Positions 10,901-21,311 of a DNA stretch of 64,000 bases are shown here, one piece after another. The position numbers were made by a program, and so were the translations under genes. Under the pieces are notes generated by a model. That model was not told where the DNA came from. It worked only from the letters and a program-made list of their open reading frames with translations, and did not search any database. The stretch is from Cliona cf. orientalis (Eukaryota; Porifera; Demospongiae; Clionaida; Clionaidae). The stretch lies in NCBI GenBank assembly GCA_963930775.1, contig OZ005689.1, positions 2,976,001-3,040,000 on the forward strand, in the 5' to 3' direction. Within the stretch, counting starts at the first letter, position 1, and every line of letters starts with the position of its first letter.

Positions 10901-13900
10901 TGTACATGTACATACATGTACAAGTGTTATGCTATTTATTGTGTGAATGCAGGCTCTAAGAAAGGACAGGCTTCAAGTGTGCCTGAGTCTCAGGAGCCTA
11001 TCCGTGTGCGTGCCTCTAAAAGAGCTGTTGCTGGTAAGTTTAGTGTGTAGCCATACATGTATACACATATTATATGCGTCAATGGGTGGAATTTTGTTGT
11101 CTATAGTCATTGTGTGTATGCGTGATCGTACTAGCAATCGAGAGCTATGCAGACAGTGGCCTAAAACATTCACATCAGCATGTACATATAATTCTTTTTT
11201 TGCAGAGCTGAATGTTTGCTAACCACGACTACCAATACTGTAACATGCTTCCATTTGTATTATATTGTGCGTTGTTATTACTCAATACAGAATCAAGCAC
11301 AACTCAGAAGCCAGTAGCTGCTTTTTCAGTGAGGTCTACCCGTGGGCGTGCTACTAATAGAGATGCAAGTGGTCAGTTTGTGTCTATTGTACATGAGTTT
11401 GCATGACATTCTTTTCTTAATCTAGACTCAAGCAAGACTCATAAGCCATCTCCGGACTTGCCTGACCCTGCTCCTTCCATGAGGTCTACCCGTGGGCGTG
11501 CTGCCGTTAAACTTGGCTCTAATGGCAAGTTTGTGTAGTCAGTATATGTGCATGTACGTATACAAGTGTTATGCAATTTATTATATGAATGCAGGCTCTA
11601 AGAAAGGACAGGCTTCAAGTGTGCCTGAGTCTCAGGAGCCTATTCGTGTGCGTGCCTCTAAAAGAGCTGCTGGTGGTAAGTTTTGTGTGTAGCTATTGGT
11701 ATACATGTGCATATTCACATGCATTATTATTGCTCAATATAGAGACTCAAAAGCTGCCATCTCCAGACTTGCCTGACTCTGAGCAAGCTGCTCCTTTAGT
11801 GAGATCCACCCGTGGGCGTGCTGCTAAAAGAGATACAGTGCTAACTGGTCAGTGTATTCATAATGTGACTATGCTTGCATGACATGTATAATTATATTAT
11901 TATTAAATCTAGACACTCAGAAGAAACAAGGACTTCTAGAATCTCTGGACCTGCCTGACTCTCAGCTACCTGCTCCTTCATTGAGGTCTACCCGTGGGCG
12001 TCCTGCTAAAAGAGAGGTCGAACCAACTGGTGAGTTTGTGTACATGTATATAGGTGTGCAAAGTTGCATGACATCTAACAATAGCATTATTCTCTCAATG
12101 TAGGCACAAACAAGACTGGTGCAATAGCTTCTCCAGATTTGCCTGACTCTTCTCCTTCCATGAGGTCTACCCGTGGGCGTGCTGCCGTTAAACTTGGCTC
12201 TAATGGCAAGTTGGTGTAGTCAGTACATGTACATGTACATACAAGTGTTATGCAATTTATTATGTAAATAATATGTAAATGCAGGCTCTAAGAAAGGACA
12301 GGCTTCAAGTGTGCCTGAGTCTCAGGAGCCTATCTGTGTACGTGCCTCTAAAAGAGCTGCTGCTGGTATGTTTTGTGCATGTAATATTATTATGTACATG
12401 TAGGTAATTATGCACATCCACTCATTTTATATGACAATTCCATGCATCACTATAATTACTGTATGTAGAGTCAAACAAGACTGGGAAGCCTAGTGCAATG
12501 CCATCTCTGGGCTTGCCTGATTCTCAGCAAGCTGCTCCTTCAGTGAGGTTTACCCGTGGGCGTGCTGCTAAAAGAAATACAGTGCTAACTAGTCAGTGTA
12601 GGCATACTGTGATTATGCTTGCATGACATGCATATAATTATTATTGTTAACTCTAGACACTCAAAAGAAGAAAGGAAATTTAGCATCTGTGGACTTATCT
12701 GGATCTCAACTAGCTACGCCTTCAGTGAGATCTACCCGTGGGCGTCCTGCTAAAAGAGATGCAAGTGGTTAGTTAATGCTTATTACACGAGTTTGTGCGT
12801 GTAAGTGTACTGCCGTCGTGGCCTAGGCAACCGATTGTGCACCACAGTCAATGTGTATAGCAGCTTCTATACAATGCAACCTATACTTGAGTGTGTGGGC
12901 TAAAAAAATTATATTTAATGGGCTGGGGTATTACAGTATGTGCAAGTTTTCATTCTTCTTTCAATACAGACACAAACAAGACTGGGAAGCCTGGTGCAAT
13001 AGCATCTCCGGATTTGCCTAACTCTTCTCCTTTCACAAGGTCTACCCGTGGGCGTGCTGCCGTTAAACTTGGCTCTAATGGCAAGTTTGTGTACATGATA
13101 CATGTGCATGTACATGTACATGCGTATTATGGCAATGTATTATGTAAATAATAGGCTCTAAGAAAGATCAGAAATCTGGGGTTTCAGAAAAGTCTCCCCG
13201 TGGGTGTGGCTCTAGTGTTGATGAGCCGTGTATTGTTTCAGACAATGATTCTGATGTCGTGATCAACTGGTGGATTGAGGCTCTTGGCCTGTATCAGTCT
13301 GACAAGGAGGTGCTCTCATCACAGAGGGAACTCACAGACAGCATCATTAATGCTGCACAAATCCTCTTAAGTACACAATTCCCATCCATTGGTGGATTTC
13401 AAAACACACTCTTGGGTGAAAAGCTCCAATTTAAGCCTGTATCAAGGGAGATTTCAAGCATTCAGATTCATCACACAGGTGGAGACTTTATACACTTACA
13501 ATTCATGTACTATGGTTTGACACTGATACATAATGTAGGTGAAACCCATCATTGGATATATGCTCATGCTTTCGTAAAGGAGGAATGATTGTGCAAGTTG
13601 TGGATAGTCTAGGGCTATTCATGCCTCTTAATCTGTCAACTGTTCTGCAAATTGCCAAGATTTATTCAGTACCTACTGATCAGTCAGTTTTAGAAATTCA
13701 GAAGTTGTCTGTCCAGCAGCAACATGGGACTATCGACTGTGGACTGTTTTCTATAGCATTTGCAGTTGAAATATGCCTGGGCCGAAATCCACAGTATGCA
13801 TCATTTGACCAAAAGAAGATGCGTGAGCACCTGTTTACATGCTTCAGAAATGGAGCAATTACAGCCTTTCCTAAAAGGTTGACCAGTGAGCTCCTACCTC

Positions 13901-14076
13901 GTCCTTCACCAGTACACCACAAAGTGAAGGTCTATTGCAATTGTCGGATGCCTGAAGAATACGACGAATTTATGATCTCTTGTGATTTGTGTCAGCAATG
14001 GTTCCACACAAGTTGTGTTAATATAAAAGCAGACACTCTTCCAGAGCAATGGCAGTGTTACACTTGTAGAAATTAA
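7965..14076 (+). CDS. Transposon gene: DDD transposase fused by splicing to AT-hook-like cassettes, Ulp1-like protease and PHD finger
   Basis: Exon 1 (7965-9726) encodes an N-terminal helix-turn-helix (about residues 45-80), a CENP-B-like second DNA-binding region (about 90-155) and a DDE_1/pogo core. The core has D199 in NCDETG, D305 in LLLDGHSAH and D341 in QPLDIG, followed by a Lys/Glu coiled coil. Read without splicing it stops at 9767. A GTAAGG donor after 9726 and an acceptor before 9790 join it in frame to 9790-9882. Then follow 13 phase-1 exons: 10335-10433, 10768-10878, 10953-11033, 11291-11371, 11426-11524, 11595-11675, 11743-11847, 11913-12029, 12104-12205, 12285-12365, 12469-12591, 12657-12767 and 12970-13080. 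The last exon (13155-14076) carries a C48/Ulp1-like domain (HHW, VVDSL, then TIDCGLFSIAFA) and a C4HC3 PHD finger at the end. Total about 1,360 codons. The last exon has a frameshift near 13560 that separates the His and Asp/Cys parts of the protease. Whether this is a mutation or a sequence error is open. Confidence 0.75.
10335..13230 (+). repeat. Tandem array of AT-hook-like cassette exons
   Basis: Ten exons carry S-x-R-S/F-T-R-G-R-(A/P)-x-K/N-R or RSTRGRAAVKLGSNG. The GRPAKR versions in 11913-12029 and 12657-12767 fit the AT-hook core. Three others encode GSKKGQASSVPESQEPI followed by V-R-A-S-K-R, and the last exon begins with a variant of it. Exon lengths are 81 to 123 nt, all multiples of three with phase-1 borders, so any exon can be skipped or duplicated without a frame change. 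Exons ending LGSNG use a GC donor (GCAAGT). The pair RSTRGRAAV + GSKKGQ recurs four times (10768, 11426, 12104, 12970), which shows growth by duplication of two-exon units. Confidence 0.78.
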
Positions 14077-14184
14077 CCTAAATTGAAATGATTATGTCAT
14101 GTTTTCTCTATGAAAATTGCTGTCCGGAAATCAATGACAAGAGTAGTATTGCGCATGCGCTAAGGTAGACCACAAAAATTTACA

Positions 14185-14505
14185 TTTGCGGTCAATATTT
14201 TAGCGCATGCTAGCGGAAGGGTCAGAGGTCTGGAATCTCGAATCCGAAGGCTGTATGACGTTCATAGCCGTTTCTGCGCGCCAAAGTCGAATAATGATCG
14301 TTTTGTCCGAAAACTGCAGTTTCCAACCCCTTCGCTTTTCTTTGATGTGGCGTCGCGGTACATTGAGCTCTCCAGGTCATCGCTGGTTTGCAAGTAGCGC
14401 AGAGGCTGAGGTACACGCTGGTGCAAGCGCCAGATCGAGAGCTGCTATCGTTCGTCCAGGACGCGCGTCCGAAAATTGGTCCGTCTGACTTTTGATCGCT
14501 TACTC
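14185..14505 (-). repeat. Right terminal inverted repeat of the transposon
   Basis: Mirror image of 7411-7731, ending in ...TCGCTTACTC next to TA at 14506-14507. It begins about 110 bp after the stop codon of the transposon gene. Confidence 0.9.
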
Positions 14506-14529
14506 TATCATCACTATACATAGTAGCTA

Positions 14530-15237
14530 CAGTGCTACAGAGCAAGAGAGCAAAACTTTTTAATTTTCCTTTGTAAGCAGATTTATTATCACAAAATTAG
14601 TCAAATGTTGCTATTTTAGCTATAAAAAGTCATTTCAGGCCAAAAAATTTTTCATGATTTTCCCCATAGAGTTCAATATAGAAACCATATAAGTGCAGCT
14701 AGCTTTTCAGCAAAAATCTTGCAAATTTTGACTTCAACTGCGAATATCTCGAGAATGCAAGCTCATATAGACTTCTTATTTGGTACCATAGTATATCACT
14801 ACAGTCTCTACATGTACCTAAAATATGGACTCTTAACAGGAAGTGAAAGTAGTGATTCTTATCCCAAACGTTTTTTGACTGTTTTTGCTTAAAATTTAGC
14901 ATATTTTTGCAAGTTTCTCAGTAATTCCTTGGAGTTCACAGTTCTAGCTCAGGACTAAGTTCTTACCTTGCAGTACCTACGACTGTGTCAAGTCGGCATT
15001 CTTAACTCAAAGCGGTTTGTCTAAACTGATCCCAAACATTTTCTCAGTACCTTGGTACAGAAATATGGCCACGCCTCCTTATTAAAACCACATGGGAACT
15101 CCTCCCACTCACTGAAGCTCAACAAGGACTAACTATTTAAGAATCTGTTGTCAATTAGTATCCAGTTACTATATGTTTTGACTTAGACATAATAAAGTAC
15201 AAATTGAAAAGTTTTGCTCTCTTGCTCTGTAGCACTG
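14530..15237. mobile_element. 708-bp non-autonomous TA-flanked element
   Basis: Terminal inverted repeats of about 30 bp begin CAGTGCTACAGAGCAAGAGA and are essentially perfect. TA lies on both sides (14528-14529 and 15238-15239). No transposase open frame. The CAGT start is common in pogo-like elements. It lies only 24 bp from the right end of the 7.1-kb element. Confidence 0.8.
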
Positions 15238-15482
15238 TAGGTGTTCCAAGAATTTTGGGATTTTATTATTCAAAAGATATTTTCTCAAAAGAGACTGAGC
15301 ATCAAGAGTGAGGTAGAAAGATATGTGCAAGCACATAATTACAAAATTATATATCATAATGTTGACTATTGTACAGTGTCGATGCAATGTATGCTAACGG
15401 CAATGGCTGCTGTGTCATTTCACTATAATTGTTGTGGCCGTACAGTCATAAGCGACATTGTTTTGTGTAGCAATAGTACTAA

Positions 15483-16824
15483 TTAAGATATGCGATTAGT
15501 GATTTCTTCATACATTGGTACATCTTTTATAGCTCCTGCTCCTCTTGTTGATATTTTTGTATGGCCATAGGCAACATTGTCATGTGTATTGATGGCACTG
15601 GCTGAAAGTAGAGGACCAGGAATGACATTTCCGTATGCTTGTTCATTGTGTGTGGTTCTTTCTCCATTGTTCGACTGTACTGACGCAGCTCTTATTTTTG
15701 CTTTACTCCTTTTTAAGAAAATAACTATCACTGTTGAGGATGCCACTGCACCCACAAACAAAGCTGTTGCTAGGTTACTGAAAAATATGATATACAATTG
15801 AGTTGTGGCCAGGTTATTCATCCCCATTGATTCTGTTGTATTTGAATTGCATATGCCCTGATTTTCTATTGGATGTAGGCTGTCAGTTCGTGTTGATTCT
15901 GTAGTGTAGAGGGTGATGTTTATTGAGTCACTTATGTTGCTAGTGATATTTCCACAGACTAACAGCTTGAACTGCAAAGGTGCACATGCTGTCGTGGGTA
16001 GGTACCTCAGTACAAGTGACATTAGTGTGGTTGGTGGTAGTGGGGCAGCTGCCACAGTTTGATGATAGAATGTTGTAATAGACAGCAGGACAGTCAGGGG
16101 CAACTGAGGTCCACTGAAATGTGAGCTGATTTGGGTGGAAACCAACCTTGCTAATATAAATATTATCAGGTGTAGAGGAAAAATGTCCTGCATGAGGAAG
16201 TTTGATGCTCATGATATGCACGGAGAAATAATGTGATTCAGAACAAGATTCGTACCTGTAGCATTGATTATTGCTATTCCTACATCTTCAATAGCAATTC
16301 CAGTATCATGAACACACTCAATTACATCACCTATCAACTCTGAGGTAACTGTTATACTAAGCTGTGAAGTGTATGTGCCATTTCCACCATGGAGACTCCG
16401 AGCAATTATTGCACCGTTGTTACAACTTCTTTTGGTACCTTGTGGGCGATTGAACTGACTGTGGGGCAAAGCCAGTCTATCAATATTCCCAGTGCAGTTA
16501 ATAAATTTGAAGGAGCATCCTCTAAAAATTGTAGAACCACAATGTCCACCCATGATGGTGCACTCATAGATCAGAACATCTCCAGGACAAACACATGTAG
16601 AATTCGAGATGAGAGTAAATTCTCCATAAACTGTATTTCATTGAGTGTGTCAAAATTTAATAAACAAGCACATACTAACAATCATAATACTCACCAGTCT
16701 GTACATGGAGGCAGGTGGACAGATAGAGGTACCAAACACTCAAATACAGCCAATCCTATGGAGACAATAGTGTTTTTGTAGCCAATTTGAAAATACTAAT
16801 TAGCCTGAGCTAAACGTTTACCAT
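15483..16824 (-). pseudogene. Receptor locus 4 (type IV variant): split-start receptor with a frameshift in the FN3 exon
   Basis: The ATG (16822-16824) is followed at once by GTAAAC, giving a start-only mini-exon as in loci 2 and 14. The next exons are 16695-16755 (signal core DWLYLSVWYLYLS), 16256-16630 (divergent Ig domain with STCVCPGDVLIYEC) and 15483-16187. The total of 1,144 nt is one base more than a multiple of three. The cause is one inserted base near 15960: actaacag here, accacag in sister copies. It shifts frame just after CTFAVQ, before the NITSN part. Beyond it the stalk, TM and tail frame is open and ends in YGNV, DNVAYGHT and MYEEI. This is either a recent pseudogene or a sequence error. 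Confidence 0.7.
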
Positions 16825-17023
16825 ATTATTATTGTGCTAGTTGAGATGTTAGCTATTATAAAAAGACAGTCTAAGAATCATAAAAATTAATGAGTGACAT
16901 TCACCGTAGCTGAAACGATTCTATACACTGAAGTTCTAAAATATTATTTGCATAGAGATACTACAGTGTACATATCATAGTCTGGAGATATGCTGTTAAC
17001 AAACTGAAAGTAGATACATGATT

Positions 17024-17063
<40 letters not shown>

Positions 17064-18001
17064 TGGGGTATACATGCACTGCCGTTGTTTATCAACAGTC
17101 AACACATGATAAGCCTGCATGATACACAATTTTAAATAGCTGTTGCAGCTGCTAAGATTCATAGTCACAGATAGACCTATGGAAAATTAATAGGTTAATA
17201 TTGTTTGGAACTTTACTTTAATCGCATGTTGGGAAAAGCATTGTTGTTTCTGTTTAGTGTACCTCAACTATAAATTGAAATGAAGCACTATCATGCAAAC
17301 CCAACTACAATTTACAAATATTTTTTATAAGCTAAGCCAGCATGCAACTGTAAGCTGTAGCTTCCTAGGTGAAAAGGAACGCGTGCGCACTGTTTGTTGT
17401 CAATAATACACTATTTTTGCACCAAAGTTCGCATGTATTACCACATAGTACCACCCTAAACTATTGACATTTCCATTGTAATCAAAAGAAAGGAGTGCTT
17501 CCATTCTGTGTGCGTTCAACCTTCAGTTACTAAGCTTCAAGGACCCTGAGTATCACCCACCACAAGCTTGCTTCAACGTTGAAACACCATCGTTATTAAT
17601 TTTTGAACCACTTGCACCTGCGTATTTAGGGCATGTCACTTATTGGACATTTTACCATCAATTAACACAGAGAGAGTACTGCTATCAGAAATTTTATGAT
17701 AAAGTCATAATTATGGTATTAATTTTCCAAACAGGTTGAGTGCTATCATAAATATTTATGTTCATTTAATAATTACACCCACCTGCTTCTGATTTCGATA
17801 TTGTGCATACATATTATGCCTGATTTGGGGCTGGCCAATTTTATGTAATACTTAGTCATATTGATAAACTTGCAATGCACTAATTGATTCACAAATCTTT
17901 AAAATTAGTTGCAAAATCATCTCTTGTATATAATATGTGTTGATTATTAGGTAATCGAAGTACATGGTGTGAAGGTTTCTTGTATGCATATGGTTGTAAA
18001 T
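16825..18001. other. Intergenic spacer between loci 4 and 5
   Basis: It contains a 34-G homopolymer, listed separately. A segment at about 17760-17830 (taataattacacccacctgc) also occurs near 865, 27870, 33583 and 37412, so it is a duplicated 3' flank of receptor genes. I see no coding region. Confidence 0.5.
17027..17060 (+). repeat. Uninterrupted 34-G homopolymer
   Basis: A run of 34 G lies in AT-rich DNA. It could form a G-quadruplex or be a polymerase-slippage artefact; its true length is unlikely to be reliable. Confidence 0.9.
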
Positions 18002-19560
18002 CTATGTAGTAGTAGTTTTTGTGTGACCATAAGCAATATTATCTCTTGTCTTGATGGCACTGACTGAAGGTATAGGCTCTTCATACATTGATTCCATCTG
18101 TGTGCTGCTTACTGCTCTGGTTGTTCCCTGGGAATCAAAAGCTGCTTTAATGTTTATTCTGCTCCTCATTAATGTGATAACTATCACTATTAGCAAGGCT
18201 GTGATGCTGACAATTGAAAATGTTGCTAGAGAGCTGATAGAAATAATGTATGCAGTGTTAGTATCTCGAGGATAAAAGATGTGTGTGTTTATGCTGAAAT
18301 TTACAGTGATATTTCCACAAACCACAGTCTGTATGGCAAAATTGCATTCATTATCGTCAGTTGGTACATCAGTACAAGTGGCATTGGTGTGTTTGGTGGT
18401 AGTGGAGCAGCTGCCACAGTTTGATGCTAGGATGTTGTAGTGGATAGCAGGACAGTCAGGGGCAACTGGACTCCAGCTGAATGTTAGTTGTCTTAGCGAT
18501 GAGTCAGCATTACTGATTCCTATTTTGTCGGGTGGCAAAAGTGCCCCTATTGTGATAAGTATAAATAATTAAGTAAAGGCATGAAATTGGTTTACTATAT
18601 AATAGTTAGACACTGTTTAGGAGGTTTCTACGTGATTTAGAAGACCGAAGGGCTCTGTGTAGAATCCCGAGCGAAGCGAGGGTTCTACTGAGCCCTGAGG
18701 TCTTCTAAATCACGTAGAAACCGACTAAACAGTGTCTAACTACTTTAGATCCTAGCAACAATGCCCAATAGCTTTGTATATAAACAACTGCCTAGCAACA
18801 AACTAGCCATAGGCAAACAAAATTTACCAGGTTTTTTATGGAGCTTACAAGGTTTTTTATGGGGCTTACAAGGTTTTTTATGAAGGATAGATACTGCAAT
18901 TCAACCAATCAGATCACTGTATTTGTTACAAGTAGGATCTAAATGCATATGATAAACCTGTTACAGTAGGAATTGTCCAAGTAAATAGACGTTTGTAGTA
19001 TGCCCCATTATCACTACCACATGCGATGGTCTTTCCAGCTGTGTCAGGTGTGACAGTGATGTTGAGTTGTGAAGTATAGTTGTTACCCTCAACGCTAAGG
19101 CCCCTTGCCACTATAGCTCCATTGTTACAGATCCGATAAGTTCCTAAATTGAAAAAACGATGGAGCAATACTATCTCATTAAAAATGCAATTAAGCGCTG
19201 ATCCGGTCCAGATAGTGGCTCCTCTTTCCGTATCAGTAACAGTACACTCGTATGACAAGGTATCACCAGGACAGACACATCCACTGATAGGTACTGCATC
19301 GATAAATTTCTCTCTTAGTTATTTTTATTTAGCAGTATACATATGTACATTTGTGTTTGAGCATTGCTGAGTGAATTCATTTCAGTACGCATAATAATAA
19401 TAATAATAATGCTGAGATTAAGGTAGGTACAAGCAAGCCCTCAGCTACTAATTACACTGACCTGATCCTGATCCAGCTGATTGTCTGAAGTAGTTGAGGA
19501 AGAGCACTGAAAGAATAGGTAACCTTACCATAAAATTACAGAGTTCTGTCATAGTAGCCA
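18002..19560 (-). CDS. Receptor locus 5 (type I): intact Ig-FN3-TM receptor
   Basis: Exons 19461-19560, 18958-19293 and 18002-18546 give 981 nt (326 aa) with consistent phase-1 junctions. The signal exon reads MATMTELCNFMVRLPILSVL. The Ig exon has SYECTV, ATIWTGSAL and the usual NYTSQLN. The FN3 exon has NCGSCSTTTKHTNAT. The TM segment is followed by LMRSRINIKA, and the tail has SMYEEPIPS and DNIAYGHTKTTTT. It lacks the long stalk of types IV and V. Intron 2 is enlarged by a foldback insertion at 18600-18948. This is the working sister of locus 1. Confidence 0.78.
18605..18740. mobile_element. Near-perfect foldback in intron 2 of locus 5
   Basis: GTTAGACACTGTTTAG at the left pairs with CTAAACAGTGTCTAAC at the right, and arms of about 60 nt close over gagcgaagcgag. 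It is followed at 18825-18885 by three near-copies of a unit containing acaaggttttttatg. Comparison with locus 9, whose intron runs directly from tggtttactat to gcacatgacaaacctg, shows that about 350 bp (18600-18948) was inserted here. Confidence 0.7.
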
Positions 19561-19874
19561 TTAGAGCTGCTTAGCTTTTTACAGAGATGGTTTCTAGCAA
19601 ACAGTGTACAGTGTACACACATGTACACACTTAATTGTTTATATCAGGATTTTCCAAAATTTTTGATGTGTGCTAGTTAATTTGTAAGAGCTAACATGGA
19701 TTAATTATCAAAAGAGCTGCAAGAGTGGAGTAATAAGACACACGAGAAGACACATGGCCGGCACACATTGATTACAAAATTACTCTTCTGTTGTACATGC
19801 ATTTTAATCAGTGTGTGCATGTACTAACACCAGATCAGAGGTTGCAGTGTCTGTCGATGACTGCCACTATTTTG

Positions 19875-21311
19875 CTATAATTGTTGTGTACAGCCATAAG
19901 CGACATTATCTTGTGTGCCAATAGTACTGACCAAAGGTATGGGATCAGTGACTTCTTGATACATTGGTACATCCTGTATAGCTCCTGCTCCTCTTGTTTT
20001 GGTTTGGCCGTAGGCAACATTATCTTGTGTACTGATAATACCAACAGGATTAGTGTCATTTTGATACATTGGGACATTTTGCGTAGCTCTTGCTCCTCTT
20101 ATTGATATTCTTGTGTGGCCATAGGCAACATTGTCCTGTGTATTGATGGCACTGACTGAAGGTGATGGACTGAGCGTGATATTTTCATAATCTGATTCTC
20201 TGAGTGTGGTGCTTTCTGCTCTGTTTGACTGCTCAAACACAGTTCTAATCTTTGCTTTACTCTTTTTTAAGAAAACTGCTATCACTATGAAGGATGTCAC
20301 TGCACCCACAAACAAAGCTGTTGCTAGGCAACTGAAAGATATGATGTACACACGACTTATAGCTGAGTTGTTCATCTCTCTTGTACTTGAATTATGTGTT
20401 TCTTGATTTTCTGTTGAATGTAGGCTATCATTTGGTGTTTTTACTGTTGATTCTGTAGTATAGAAGGTGATATTTAGTGGGTCACTTATGTTGCCAGTGA
20501 TATTTCCACAGACCACAGTTTGAACAGCAAAGGTGCATGTGCTATCGTTGGTAGGTACATCTGTGCAAGTGACATTGGTATGGTTGGTGATAGTGGGGCA
20601 GCTACCACAGTTTGATGCTGAGATGTTGTAATGGATAGCACGACAGTCAGGAGCAACTGGACTCCAACTGAATGTTAGTTCCCTTGAGGAATAGTCAATG
20701 TTGTTGAATTTGAGTCCACTTGGAGGTGAAAATGGACCTACAGTGGAGTTATTGATGCTGATTAAACAACTGTCTCAATCTTAGTTAGCTATATGAGATA
20801 ATTAACCTGTTATAGGAATTTGTGAAGTGAAGATAAGAGTAGCAATGAGCCCATCATCGTATAAACATTCAATAGTCTTTCCGGCTGTGTCGGGAGTGAT
20901 AGTAACATTTAGCTGTGAAGTGTAGTTGTTGCCCTCAGCAGAAAGGCTTTGTCCCACTATAGCTCCATTGTTGCAGGATCCATAATCTCCCTTAGTGGAT
21001 GAAAAACGAGTATGAAGTAGTGAAATCTCATGGTTGCTATTTGAACAGTTAAATGCTGATCCAGTCCAGATGGTAAATCCTGCTCCCACAACAGTACGCT
21101 CATAGGTTAAGGTATCACCAGGACAGGCACATCCACTCACAAATAGTGCTGTAGTATCGGATACCTCAATATACATTATAGCTACTGCTAATAGTTTCCA
21201 AGTACTAGTCTTATGTATGACACTCTTACTTGATTCAAATGCTTGTTGTAAGGTGATAAGAATGAGTACTAAACCTGACCATGATATAGCGGCTGGTTGA
21301 CTGAGGTTCAT
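19875..21311 (-). CDS. Receptor locus 6 (type IV): receptor with expanded multi-tyrosine tail
   Basis: Exons 21230-21311 (signal, MMNLSQPAAISWSGLVLILI), 20807-21148 (Ig) and 19875-20737 give 1,287 nt (428 aa). The FN3 part (PPSGLKFNNIDYSSREL...) is followed by a Thr/Ser-rich stalk, a TM segment rich in Ala/Val/Phe and a long tail. The tail repeats a module: DYENI, DNVAYGHT, MYQND, DNVAYGQT, MYQEV and DNVAYGCT, three NVAYG sites in all. The first Ig cysteine motif YEC reads YER here, so a cysteine conserved in sister copies is lost. That may weaken the fold or make this a decaying gene. Its upstream spacer is shared with loci 8, 10b and 12. Confidence 0.75.

Larger units (their letters stand above)
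7411..14505 (+). mobile_element. 7.1-kb pogo/Tc1-mariner-superfamily DNA transposon
   Basis: The two ends are 321-bp inverted repeats beginning GAGTAAGCGATCAAAAGTC. They are flanked by TA on each side (7409-7410 and 14506-14507), the target duplication typical of Tc1/mariner/pogo elements. It carries one predicted multi-exon gene on the plus strand, opposite to the receptor array it interrupts. The arms have equal length but differ at a number of positions, so the insertion is not brand new. Its long arms and length are large for a pogo element. Confidence 0.88.

Noticed and set aside
10335-13230. Regularly spaced repeats considered as a CRISPR-like array
   Set aside because: Repeat units are coding exons with splice sites and a constant reading phase in a eukaryotic transposon; spacers are introns of variable length.
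13559-13570. A tiny intron (gtaaaggag) to repair the Ulp1 frameshift
   Set aside because: Nine nucleotides is far below the size of a spliceosomal intron.
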